From: Clostridia bacterium
GTDB lineage: Bacteria > Bacillota > Clostridia > Oscillospirales > Acutalibacteraceae
Length of the DNA stretch: 64,000 nt
Direction: 5' to 3'
Assembly: GCA_017399175.1 (NCBI GenBank)
Contig: JAFQEE010000043.1
Location: 97,265-161,264, forward strand
In this document: positions 6,916 through 14,763 of the stretch, piece by piece
Position numbering within the stretch: position 1 is the stretch's first letter
How the letters are laid out: every line of letters starts with the position of its first letter
Notes under the pieces: model-generated
What the model was told of the DNA's origin: nothing
The model's database searches: none
Seen by the model: the letters and a program-made list of their open reading frames with translations, nothing else
Translations under genes and position numbers: made by a program

Positions 6916-7734
6916 ATGAATATAAGAACGGATATTGCGTTGGAAAGATACGATTTACTTCCCGAAAAGCACAGAAAAGGTGTAAAAGTCGACAAATGGA
7001 AACGAAAAAATGTAGAAATTACAAAGGTCGAAATCACAGATAAAGAGGGCGAACAAGCCATAGGTAAACCTATGGGTAAATATTTTACTGTGGAATTACC
7101 TGAGTTTTCTCACGAAAGCGAAATTGTTGATATAAGGCTTGAAATTATCACAAAAATCATAAAAGACCTTATTCCAAATAACGCAAAAACATTTCTTGTG
7201 GCAGGAATAGGAAATGAAAATATAACGCCTGACGCATTAGGGCCTTTGTGTGCAGAAAAGATTTTTCCCACAAGGCACTTTGAAAACTTTACTGAAATTC
7301 AACAGCATTTACCCTCGCTTAATCCTGTTTCATCAATTTCAACAGGCGTCCTTGGACAAACAGGTATTGAAACTGCCGAATATATAACCGGTATAGTAAA
7401 CCTTGTAAAACCCGATTTGGTGATTATGATTGATGCTCTTGCCTCATCCGATTTGTCGGCACTTGGAAGAACTGTTCAGTTGTCCGATACAGGAATTTCA
7501 CCGGGTGCAGGTGTGGGAAATTACAGAAAACGAATTGACAAAACCACTCTCGGAGTCCCTGTTGTTTCAATCGGTGTACCTACCGTAACTGATTTCCAGT
7601 ATAACGACTCAATGATTGTAACACCCAAGGACATTGATATGATTATCAGTCGTGCATCGTCATTTTTATCCCTTGCCATAAACTGTGCAATACAACCCAA
7701 TATGGATGCTGAAACATTTTTAGCATTATCATAA
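6916..7734 (+). CDS. gpr: Germination protease GPR
   Basis: Degrades the small acid-soluble DNA-binding proteins of the spore at germination; made in the forespore as a zymogen. The N-terminal MNIRTDIALE resembles the SASP-like sequence at which GPR activates itself. The core has VAGIGNENITPDALGP, the STGVLGQTG loop, VIMIDALAS and SPGAGVGNYRK, all typical of the family. At 272 aa it is shorter than Bacillus GPR (about 370), as in several clostridia. It is divergent from rpsT and followed by spoIIP. Its start has AAAGGAG seven bases upstream. Confidence 0.93.
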   Translation: MNIRTDIALERYDLLPEKHRKGVKVDKWKRKNVEITKVEITDKEGEQAIGKPMGKYFTVELPEFSHESEIVDIRLEIITKIIKDLIPNNAKTFLVAGIGNENITPDALGPLCAEKIFPTRHFENFTEIQQHLPSLNPVSSISTGVLGQTGIETAEYITGIVNLVKPDLVIMIDALASSDLSALGRTVQLSDTGISPGAGVGNYRKRIDKTTLGVPVVSIGVPTVTDFQYNDSMIVTPKDIDMIISRASSFLSLAINCAIQPNMDAETFLALS

Positions 7735-7746
7735 AAAGCATCGTTC

Positions 7747-7775
7747 CTGCATAATTTTTATTGATTATTATGCAG
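7747..7775. other. Perfect 9-bp hairpin between gpr and spoIIP
   Basis: CTGCATAAT pairs with ATTATGCAG around an 11-base loop. No T-run follows, so it is more likely an mRNA-processing, stability or partial-attenuation element than a full terminator. Confidence 0.55.
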
Positions 7776-7789
7776 AAAGAGATGATTGC

Positions 7790-8893
7790 TTGAAAAAACG
7801 GACAAACAATCACAATGATTTTTTTGACTATCTTATTATATTTATAATACCAATTATATTGACAGTTTTTGTGTTTTCAACGGGAGTAGAAGAGTCCTTT
7901 GAGAAAATTCTTAATGCAGGAAACTTTTTTATGACTCTGCAACAGAATGACAAGACCGATGACACCGTAAAAACAGATAATATCAATGAATTTGCTGTGT
8001 CGGATAATGTAACTGATAACAAAGTCAATTCTTCCTTTTTGTCAATTCCCAATGATGTGTTAAGCCTTATGAAAAAGGCAGAAAAGACCTATGCAAAGTC
8101 ATCCAATGACGGCAAAATTATCGAAAAAGACTGCAAAACTCATAACGCAACATCCGAATACAACGGAATTTATGTCCGTAATACCACTCTTGACCACGAA
8201 ATAGATATTCCAAAATATCTTAAAGGTAAAGTCTATGCAGATATCGATAACGGTGAACCGGCAGTACTCATTTACCATACTCATACCACCGAAACATATG
8301 AGTTGCTTGACAGGGGATTTTATACCAATGAACGAAGTTCAAGAAGTGAAAACTCAAAAGAAAATATGATAAGAATCGGTGAAGAAATCTGCAGAATGTT
8401 AGAGTCCAACGGATATAAAACCATTCACGATAAGACAATATACGATAAGGAATACAACGGTGCATATGACCGCTCTTTTGAAAATGTAAAAAAGATTCTT
8501 ATGGACAATCCGTCAATTCAGATTGTGCTTGATGTTCACCGTGATGCAATTTACCAGAAGGACGGCTCGAAAATTAAAACTGTAACTGAAATCAACGGTA
8601 AAAAGGCTGCACAGATAACCATTATAAGCGGTTGTGAAGACGGTAATGTAACGAGTTTTCCCAACTGGGAAAAGAATCTTGCCTTTGCTGTGCAGTTACA
8701 GAATAAAATGAAAAATGATAATCCTGCACTTATGCGACCTCTTTTGTTTTGTAGCCGAAGATACAATATGCACCTGACATCCTGCTCGTTGGTTGTGGAA
8801 ATCGGCACAGATGCCAATACTCTTGATGAAGCAGTATATTCAGCCAAACTTTTCGGCTTATCACTTTCTGATTTTCTGGAGGATTATAAATGA
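7790..8893 (+). CDS. spoIIP: Stage II sporulation protein P (peptidoglycan amidase)
   Basis: Membrane-anchored amidase/endopeptidase that works with SpoIID and SpoIIM to thin septal peptidoglycan during engulfment. The 367-aa protein has an N-terminal membrane helix (about residues 15-33), a low-complexity linker, then the SpoIIP catalytic domain with LIYHTHTTE (about residue 160), VLDVHRDAI (about residue 248) and a C-terminal LVVEIGTDANT. These contain the zinc-binding His and Glu residues of the family. The start is TTG at 7790, because no ATG is in frame nearby; AGAGATG precedes it. The stop overlaps the next small gene (ATGA). Confidence 0.93.
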   Translation: MKKRTNNHNDFFDYLIIFIIPIILTVFVFSTGVEESFEKILNAGNFFMTLQQNDKTDDTVKTDNINEFAVSDNVTDNKVNSSFLSIPNDVLSLMKKAEKTYAKSSNDGKIIEKDCKTHNATSEYNGIYVRNTTLDHEIDIPKYLKGKVYADIDNGEPAVLIYHTHTTETYELLDRGFYTNERSSRSENSKENMIRIGEEICRMLESNGYKTIHDKTIYDKEYNGAYDRSFENVKKILMDNPSIQIVLDVHRDAIYQKDGSKIKTVTEINGKKAAQITIISGCEDGNVTSFPNWEKNLAFAVQLQNKMKNDNPALMRPLLFCSRRYNMHLTSCSLVVEIGTDANTLDEAVYSAKLFGLSLSDFLEDYK

Positions 8894-9015
8894 CAGAACT
8901 TTCAAAAATATTAAAAAGTTACCTCTTGTGCTTAACACTTGTGATTTTAACAACACTTTTAATCTGTTCACTTTTTATTGCAAAAACTAACACGGATATA
9001 ATGCTTTTTGGCTAA
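8890..9015 (+). CDS. Small membrane protein coupled to spoIIP, 41 aa
   Basis: The ATG overlaps the spoIIP TGA as ATGA, which implies translational coupling. The product is one long hydrophobic helix (SYLLCLTLVILTTLLICSLF) with a short polar start MTELSKILK and the tail AKTNTDIMLFG. It has no recognised domain. Its place and coupling suggest that it works with SpoIIP in the mother-cell membrane, but that is an inference. The terminal NTDIMLFG resembles tails I recall in other clostridial short proteins after spoIIP. Confidence 0.7.
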   Translation: MTELSKILKSYLLCLTLVILTTLLICSLFIAKTNTDIMLFG

Positions 9016-9021
9016 AATCGG

Positions 9022-9050
9022 TTGCAATAAAAACATATGTCGTGTATAAT
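9022..9050 (+). promoter_or_regulatory. Sigma-A promoter of the yhaM-like gene
   Basis: TTGCAA (9022-9027), 17-bp spacer, TATAAT (9045-9050). Confidence 0.75.
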
Positions 9051-9065
9051 TAAAATGAAAAGATT

Positions 9066-9107
9066 ATGAAAGGAATTATACACGAAAGTGTTGTATATTT
9101 ATTATGA
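9066..9107 (+). promoter_or_regulatory. Leader with possible 13-codon ORF and hairpin before the yhaM start
   Basis: The only purine-rich ribosome-like site (GAAAGGA, 9068-9074) is about 30 bases before the yhaM ATG. A hairpin TATACA/TGTATA (9077-9097) lies between; looping it out would leave about 8 bases of spacing. Alternatively, ATG at 9066 opens a 13-codon ORF whose TGA overlaps the yhaM ATG (ATGA), which would couple the two. Either way the initiation signal is unusual. Confidence 0.5.
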
Positions 9108-10069
9108 ATTTTAAAGAAATCGGTAATAACGGACTTGTTGAGGGCTTTGCAGTCATCAAACAGTGCGATAAGAAAATGACAAAAAACGGAAGCTATTATC
9201 TTGACCTTGTGTTATCGGATAAAGACGGTGAGATTTTTGCAAAAGTGTGGGATTATAACGAATCAGCACACGGACAATATGATACTGACGGTTTCGTTAA
9301 AGTAAGAGGTGTAATCTCACAGTATAACGGTCATGACCAGCTTAAAATCGAAAGAATCCGTCCTGTAATCGAAAGTGATAATGTTGATATTTCAGATTAT
9401 GTCAAATCAGCGGACTATACAGGGGAGGAAATGTTCTCACATCTTCTTTCATTTGTTAATGGATTTAAGGATGATGATTTAAAGAAGATTGTTTCATATC
9501 TTCTTAACGAAAACAAAGAAAAAATCCTTTATTTTCCTGCTGCATTCCGTCTTCACCACGCAATTCGTTGCGGACTTTTAATGCATACTGCATCAATCGT
9601 AAAACTTTGCGAAAGCGTTTGTAAGGTTTATCCCTTTGTAAATCGTGAATTGCTGATTTCAGGTGCAATTCTCCACGATATCGCAAAAACAGTTGAATTT
9701 GATGTTAAGGAAACAGGTATCGCATCAGGATATACTGTTGAGGGCAATCTTATAGGCCACCTTGTAATGGGTGCAATGATGGTTAAAGAAGCAGGACAAA
9801 AACTCTTAATCGATAAGGAAAAATCAATGCTCTTACAGCATATGATTATCTCTCATCACGGTGAACCTGAATTCGGTGCAGCGGTAAGACCGCTGTTCCT
9901 TGAAGCAGAACTTCTTTCACAGCTTGACTCAATGGATGCAAAGGTTTATGAAATTATGGACGCAGTCAGCGGAATAGAAAAAGGCGAATTTACAAACCGT
10001 CTCTGGGCACTCGATGACAGAAAATTCTACAAATACAACGACGCAGAATTAAAAGTCGATTTATTATAA
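9104..10069 (+). CDS. yhaM: 3'-5' exoribonuclease YhaM family (OB-fold + HD domain)
   Basis: A 321-aa protein with an N-terminal OB-fold nucleic-acid domain (residues about 1-95; KNGSYYLDLVLSDKDG, VRGVISQYNG) and a C-terminal HD hydrolase domain. The HD metal residues are visible as LHHAIRCGLLMHT, ILHDIAK and ISHHG. YhaM in Bacillus is a 3'-5' exonuclease for RNA and ssDNA involved in mRNA decay. Here it is a single-gene unit with its own promoter, followed by repeats. The start has no normal ribosome site (see the leader entry). Confidence 0.88.
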   Translation: MNFKEIGNNGLVEGFAVIKQCDKKMTKNGSYYLDLVLSDKDGEIFAKVWDYNESAHGQYDTDGFVKVRGVISQYNGHDQLKIERIRPVIESDNVDISDYVKSADYTGEEMFSHLLSFVNGFKDDDLKKIVSYLLNENKEKILYFPAAFRLHHAIRCGLLMHTASIVKLCESVCKVYPFVNRELLISGAILHDIAKTVEFDVKETGIASGYTVEGNLIGHLVMGAMMVKEAGQKLLIDKEKSMLLQHMIISHHGEPEFGAAVRPLFLEAELLSQLDSMDAKVYEIMDAVSGIEKGEFTNRLWALDDRKFYKYNDAELKVDLL

Positions 10070-10090
10070 TACAAATTAATTGTGCTTTCG

Positions 10091-10348
10091 GTAGGGCGGG
10101 GTCTTGACCCCGCCGTTGTCAATGTAGGGACGATTCATGAATCGTCCGTTTTCAAATGCACAAATAATTTCAATTCGGGCAATTCGTGAATTGCCCCTAC
10201 AAAACTTTATTGTCATTCTGAGCGTAAGCGAAGAATCTCATAGGCTCCACCCTTGAGGGGCGCGAGCGTCCGGTGGACGCTGTATTAGCGCTGTCTGAGC
10301 CGGCAGGCGAGTAACGGAGCTGGCAAATGCGTAGCATTTGACTGAGGG
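10091..10348. repeat. Composite intergenic repeat block
   Basis: Modules in order: GTAGGG hairpin with GGCGGGGTC/GACCCCGCC arms (10091-10116, same as 754-779); a two-hairpin composite (10124-10200) made of GTAGGGACGATTCATG... and an inverted CGGGCAATTCGTG...CCCCTAC, joined by a linker containing CAAATGCACA; a CATTCTGAGC...GAAGAATCT module (10211-10240); and an expanded GGCTCC...GACTGAGGGGG module with inserted GC-rich sequence (about 10241-10348). No gene is seen between 10070 and 10451. Confidence 0.8.
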
Positions 10349-10375
10349 GGGTATCTGTCGGCAAAACTTTGATAC

Positions 10376-10432
10376 CTTAATAAATTCTTAATAATTCTCT
10401 TTCTTTTATCTTAAACTAATTCCCGATATAAT
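10376..10432 (+). promoter_or_regulatory. Putative promoter and response-regulator direct repeats
   Basis: CTTAATA at 10376-10382 and again at 10387-10393 (11-bp spacing), with a weaker CTTAAAC near 10410, precede a TATAAT at 10427-10432. Direct repeats one helical turn apart are what OmpR/PhoB-type regulators bind, so autoregulation by the gene just downstream is plausible. Confidence 0.45.
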
Positions 10433-10451
10433 ACCTGTGGAGGTTGAAAAT

Positions 10452-11147
10452 ATGTATAATATTCTTGTTTGTGATGATGAAAAAGACATTGTCAATGCAC
10501 TTGACATTTATCTTAAATCAGAGGGGTACAACACCGTTCTTACATATAACGGTATGGAGGCAATCGAAAAAGTAACAACAGACGAAATTCACCTTGTAAT
10601 TATGGATATTATGATGCCTGTTATGGACGGCATAACGGCAATGGTAAAAATTCGTGAAGAAAGTAATATCCCTGTAATTCTGCTGACAGCAAAAGGTGAG
10701 GACACTGATAAAATTCTCGGTCTTAATATCGGTGCTGACGATTATGTTACAAAGCCTTTTAACCCTGTTGAACTTATGGCGAGAGTCAAGTCACAACTTC
10801 GTCGTTATATGATGCTTGGCGGTGGCAAAGTCAACGAGCAAAACATCTGTATAGGCGGAATTGAACTTGATGACACAGCCAAAAAGGTGACAGTTGACGG
10901 TGAGCCTGTTTCATTAACACCGACAGAATATGATATTCTGCATCTGCTTATGAAAACTCCGGGAAAAGTGTTTTCACCGCGAGAAATATACTCAAAAGTC
11001 TGGAAAGACAACCCCTATGGAGCAGAAAGCACAATAGCAGTACATATAAGACATCTCCGTGAAAAAATCGAAATCAACCCTGCCGAACCACGCTATTTAA
11101 AAGTCGTATGGGGACAGGGGTATAAGATTGAAAGAGGTGTCAGATAA
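10452..11147 (+). CDS. OmpR/PhoB-family response regulator
   Basis: 231-aa two-domain regulator. The receiver domain has the acidic pair DDEKD near residue 9, phospho-acceptor Asp in VIMDIMMPVMDG (about residue 51), LLTAKGE and the switch Lys in DDYVTKPF. The C-terminal winged helix has LTPTEYDILHLLM and AVHIRHLREKIE. The ATG at 10452 is eight bases after GGAGG; the upstream GTG at 10437 is out of reach of that site. It overlaps the histidine kinase by one base and acts with it. The closest type is the VanR/VncR-like group, but the signal is unknown. Confidence 0.92.
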   Translation: MYNILVCDDEKDIVNALDIYLKSEGYNTVLTYNGMEAIEKVTTDEIHLVIMDIMMPVMDGITAMVKIREESNIPVILLTAKGEDTDKILGLNIGADDYVTKPFNPVELMARVKSQLRRYMMLGGGKVNEQNICIGGIELDDTAKKVTVDGEPVSLTPTEYDILHLLMKTPGKVFSPREIYSKVWKDNPYGAESTIAVHIRHLREKIEINPAEPRYLKVVWGQGYKIERGVR

Positions 11148-13267
11148 TGAAAAACAGTTTCTTAGTAAAATGCATCGCAATTATACTCTTTGCAGTAACA
11201 ATGACTACATTATTACTGTCAGGTGCGTGTATTTTTTTCGGAATCGGTTCAGAAGCATTTGTGTCGTCAGCAAAACAACAGGCAGAGAGCAGAACTCGAT
11301 TTCTTGAAAGCTTCTTGTATAATTACGAGTGGCGAATAAGCGATGGTTATGAGGATTATATAACATACGATATAGAACACGAGTGTTCTTATAGTTCTTT
11401 TACGCCTAATTTTTCAGAGAATATTCTTTATGAGATTAAAGATGAGAATGGAAAAGTTTTTTATTCTACTATTGATGATTCAGCGGGAGAGTTATCTGTT
11501 TCTTTTGGAAGAAGTTTTTCTGTTTTAAAAGAAGAATACAGAAACAAAGATGATATAATCAAGGAAACTTATGAGGAAGAGGAAACGAGCGTACAAACAG
11601 TAATTGAAAATACAACAGCTTCAGATACTACTGATGGTGGAATATATGAACCTGAAATAGTTCCGAACACTTCTAAATATTATGACGACAAATCATACAC
11701 AGTAACTATATGTTATAAGGCTGACCCTATTGAAAAAGACTTTATTTATTATATGGGTAAATTTTACGATTTTGTTGCTGAAAATGAATCAAAATTTTAT
11801 TCTATTGCAGCAGTTTCATCAGTGCTGTCATTGTTCCTTTTCATAATTCTTCTTCGTTCTGCAGGTCACACTAAAAAATCGGAGAATATTTATGTTTCAA
11901 AATTTGATAAATTCCCTGTTGACATTTTAACAGCAATTTATGGCGGATTGACCTTCTTACTTGGTATAGGATATTATGCTTTATATGAAACTATGGATGA
12001 TTGGTGGTATTATGATAGCTTCTTTTATGAAATATTGCCACTTCTAATCGTGCTTTGCATTATAGGTGTATTCATTGATTTCGCCCTACTTGCAATTCTT
12101 TTAATGACAATGTCAGTACGCTTTAAAACATCAACATTCATTAAATCAACAATAATTTACAAGCTGATAATCCTGATATGCAAATTTTTAAAGATTATAT
12201 GGAAATATTTTGTAAGGATTATAAAAGGCTTATGGAAGGCTTACAAAAAAATCAATAAAAGAATTTGGAAATTACTGCGTAAAATACCTGCAGTATGGAA
12301 AATTGTTGTTTTTACAGCTATAGTGCTGTTGATTGATTTGACAGCATTAGCTGTTTGGGAGAGTGTAATTTTTCTTATATCATTTATTCTGTGTTCTGTT
12401 CTTTGTGTTGGAATTGTTGTGACTTCAATTCTTTTCATAGACATCAAAAACGCAACCGAAGATATTGCAAACGGCAATGTGTATAATAAAATCAATACAA
12501 AACATCTTTTCCTTGACTTGAAAGACCACGCAGAAAACATCAATAATATAAGTGACGGTATCCAGAAAGCGGTTGCAGAGCAGATGAAATCTGAACGCTT
12601 TAAAACTGAACTCATAACAAATGTTTCTCATGATATAAAAACTCCTTTAACATCAATTATTAACTATGTTGACTTACTCGAAAAAGAAGAAATTAATAAC
12701 GAAACAGCAAAAGAGTATATTGATGTCCTTTCTCGACAGTCCACAAGGCTCAAAAAACTCATTGACGACTTGCTTGAAGCATCAAAAGCATCAACAGGCA
12801 ATATCAATGTAAATCTTATGAAATTTGAACTTGGTATTTTGTTGTCACAAGCACTTGGCGAGTACGAAGAACGCTTTGAAAAGAATAATCTTCAGGTTAT
12901 ACTTAATAAAACCGATGAAACATTATTTGTGATGGCGGATAATCGTCATATGTGGCGTGTCTTTGATAATGTTCTTAATAACATCGCAAAATATGCTCAA
13001 TCGGGAACAAGAGTTTATGTTGATGCAAAACGAAACGGACAGTTTGCAGAAATCAGTTTCCGCAATATCTCAAAAGACCCTCTTAATATTTCAGGTGACG
13101 AGCTTATGGAACGCTTTGTTCGTGGCGACAGTTCAAGAAACACAGAGGGTAGCGGACTTGGACTTTCAATCGCAAAAAGCTTAACAGAAGTACAGAAAGG
13201 TAATCTTGCAATTCAAATTGACGGCGACTTGTTCAAAGTCCTACTCAAATTCCCATTAAGTGAATAA
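11147..13267 (+). CDS. Membrane sensor histidine kinase with a multi-helix transmembrane region
   Basis: 706 aa. A signal-anchor helix (about residues 7-30) is followed by an extracytoplasmic region to about residue 208. Four or five further membrane helices lie between about 209 and 430, interrupted by a strongly basic, Trp-rich segment (about 330-385) that could lie along the membrane. A HAMP-like helix precedes the kinase core: H-box NVSHDIKTPLTS (His near 495), N-box NVLNNIAKYA and G-box GSGLGLSIAK. It is translationally coupled to the response regulator. The multi-pass sensor with a large outer domain is longer than ordinary EnvZ-type kinases; the ligand is unknown. Confidence 0.9.
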   Translation: MKNSFLVKCIAIILFAVTMTTLLLSGACIFFGIGSEAFVSSAKQQAESRTRFLESFLYNYEWRISDGYEDYITYDIEHECSYSSFTPNFSENILYEIKDENGKVFYSTIDDSAGELSVSFGRSFSVLKEEYRNKDDIIKETYEEEETSVQTVIENTTASDTTDGGIYEPEIVPNTSKYYDDKSYTVTICYKADPIEKDFIYYMGKFYDFVAENESKFYSIAAVSSVLSLFLFIILLRSAGHTKKSENIYVSKFDKFPVDILTAIYGGLTFLLGIGYYALYETMDDWWYYDSFFYEILPLLIVLCIIGVFIDFALLAILLMTMSVRFKTSTFIKSTIIYKLIILICKFLKIIWKYFVRIIKGLWKAYKKINKRIWKLLRKIPAVWKIVVFTAIVLLIDLTALAVWESVIFLISFILCSVLCVGIVVTSILFIDIKNATEDIANGNVYNKINTKHLFLDLKDHAENINNISDGIQKAVAEQMKSERFKTELITNVSHDIKTPLTSIINYVDLLEKEEINNETAKEYIDVLSRQSTRLKKLIDDLLEASKASTGNINVNLMKFELGILLSQALGEYEERFEKNNLQVILNKTDETLFVMADNRHMWRVFDNVLNNIAKYAQSGTRVYVDAKRNGQFAEISFRNISKDPLNISGDELMERFVRGDSSRNTEGSGLGLSIAKSLTEVQKGNLAIQIDGDLFKVLLKFPLSE

Positions 13268-13284
13268 TACAATTGAATAACTGC

Positions 13285-13592
13285 GGTATGGCGGGGTCTC
13301 TCGGCTCCCTTGAAAGGGGAGCTGTCACCGTAAGGTGACTGAGGGGTCCCCGCCGTTGTCATTTCATCAGACAAATCATAATTTATCGGGGAGATATGAA
13401 ATTAAAATAGAAACAGAATCCTTGTAGGGTCGCTTCACGAAGCGACCGTTCCAAAGTGTGCAGATAACTTTATTCGGACGATTCATGAATCGCCCCTACA
13501 TTTCAACCACATTTGTTTTATTTTATAATTACGTCGCAGACCCTTCACTTTGCATTTTGCGCTTTGCACTTTACATATAACCTCCAATTTAT
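13285..13592. repeat. Composite intergenic repeat block upstream of hrcA
   Basis: Contains a nested element (13285-13356): the GGCGGGGTC...CCCCGCC hairpin with a GGCTCCCTTGAAAGGGG...GGTGACTGAGGGG module in its loop. Then ATAATTTATCGGGGAGATATG (13376-13400 region), a two-hairpin composite GTAGGGTCGCTTCACG...CGCCCCTAC (13424-13499), a GCATTTTGCGCTTTGCAC run (13549-13567) and the ending ACCTCCAATTT. No gene is seen between 13268 and 13733. Confidence 0.8.
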
Positions 13593-13644
13593 ATAATAGA
13601 ATAATCCTATTTTCCTTCTTAACAAATTATTTACAAATATTTCC

Positions 13645-13673
13645 TTGACATTTTTTAGAAAAGAATGTATATT
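13645..13673 (+). promoter_or_regulatory. Sigma-A promoter of the hrcA-dnaK operon
   Basis: TTGACA (13645-13650), 17-bp spacer, TATATT (13668-13673), just upstream of CIRCE. Confidence 0.88.
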
Positions 13674-13684
13674 ATTTAATAGAG

Positions 13685-13711
13685 TTAGCACTCTAATGAC
13701 GAGAGTGCTAA
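13685..13711 (+). promoter_or_regulatory. CIRCE operator (HrcA binding site)
   Basis: Perfect consensus: TTAGCACTC, nine-base spacer, GAGTGCTAA. It lies at the expected transcript start, so HrcA would block its own operon at low temperature. GroESL helps HrcA fold and bind. Confidence 0.97.
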
Positions 13712-13733
13712 ACCGAGTAAAAGAGGTGACAAG

Positions 13734-14762
13734 ATGCAACTCAGCGAGAGAAAAGAAAAAATCCTTGCCGCCATTGTGGAATGGTATATCGCAACGGGTG
13801 AGCCTGTTGGTTCAAAAACCTTGCTTGAGTATATCCACATCCCGGTGTCATCTGCCACTATTCGTAACGAAATGGCTGAACTTTCAAGATTAGGTTTTAT
13901 TGAACAACCTCATACATCAGCAGGGCGAATTCCGTCACAGATTGGTTATCGTTATTATGTTGATAAATTGATGAATCGATACGAATTGCCAATCAACGAA
14001 AAACGACTTATCGAAGCTCGTCTTTCCGATGCAGGCGGTGAACCTCAACAGATTCTTGAACAGGCTGGTCAGGTTTTGGCTGAACTCACAAACTGTGCTG
14101 TTGTTTCAACAACACCAACTGATGAAAATGCAGTTATCCGTCGTGTTGAGTTAGTTCCTCTTGGTACTCATACTGCAATGATGGTTATGCTTTCATCATC
14201 GGGAATACTTAAAAGCCGAGTTTGTCGTACAGATAGTGAACTGAACCTTGAACTCATTGAAACATTTTATAACATTGTTTCAAAGCACTTTATCGGTAAA
14301 TCAGCAAGTGAAGTGAGCATAGCACTCATTCAGACTCTTGCATTGTCCTTGGGAAGTAAATCGCTTGCGATTTCACCTTTGCTTGTGGCACTTTCCGATT
14401 TGGCACAGCTTACCGAACAAACACAGTTGCTTTTAGAAGGTCAGTCAAACTTACTTAATTACACCGATTACCCAAACGCATATGAACTTATGGAGTTTTT
14501 AAGACGTGGTGAACCGCTCACAAACCTTTTCGCAGGTCATAAGGCGGAGAATAACACCAATGTTCTTATCGGTAAAGAAAACTTTTACCGTGAATTACAG
14601 GATTCAAGTCTTATTTACTCTCATTACGCTGTTGGTGGTAAAGATAGCGGTGCTTTAGGACTTATCGGTCCTACTCGAATTGACTATGCAAGACTTATTC
14701 CAAGTCTTAAATATTTAACAGAAATAGTGGGCAAAATTATGTCCGATACATTGGAGGATTAA
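13734..14762 (+). CDS. hrcA: Heat-inducible transcription repressor HrcA
   Basis: 342-aa repressor of class I heat-shock genes. The N-terminal winged helix (residues about 1-70) has the family sequence REKKILAAIVEWYI-like start, SATIRNEMAELSRLGFIEQPHTSAGRIPS. The remainder is the HrcA GAF-like and dimerisation region. AAGAGGTG precedes the ATG by about five bases. It is first in hrcA-grpE-dnaK-dnaJ, directly behind a CIRCE element. The stop is one base before grpE. Confidence 0.96.
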   Translation: MQLSERKEKILAAIVEWYIATGEPVGSKTLLEYIHIPVSSATIRNEMAELSRLGFIEQPHTSAGRIPSQIGYRYYVDKLMNRYELPINEKRLIEARLSDAGGEPQQILEQAGQVLAELTNCAVVSTTPTDENAVIRRVELVPLGTHTAMMVMLSSSGILKSRVCRTDSELNLELIETFYNIVSKHFIGKSASEVSIALIQTLALSLGSKSLAISPLLVALSDLAQLTEQTQLLLEGQSNLLNYTDYPNAYELMEFLRRGEPLTNLFAGHKAENNTNVLIGKENFYRELQDSSLIYSHYAVGGKDSGALGLIGPTRIDYARLIPSLKYLTEIVGKIMSDTLED

Positions 14763-14763
14763 A

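Noticed and set aside
13268-13640. Riboswitch or T-box leader upstream of hrcA and other blocks
   Set aside because: The structured elements lie upstream of the mapped promoters and match the repeat modules rather than any riboswitch core I know.
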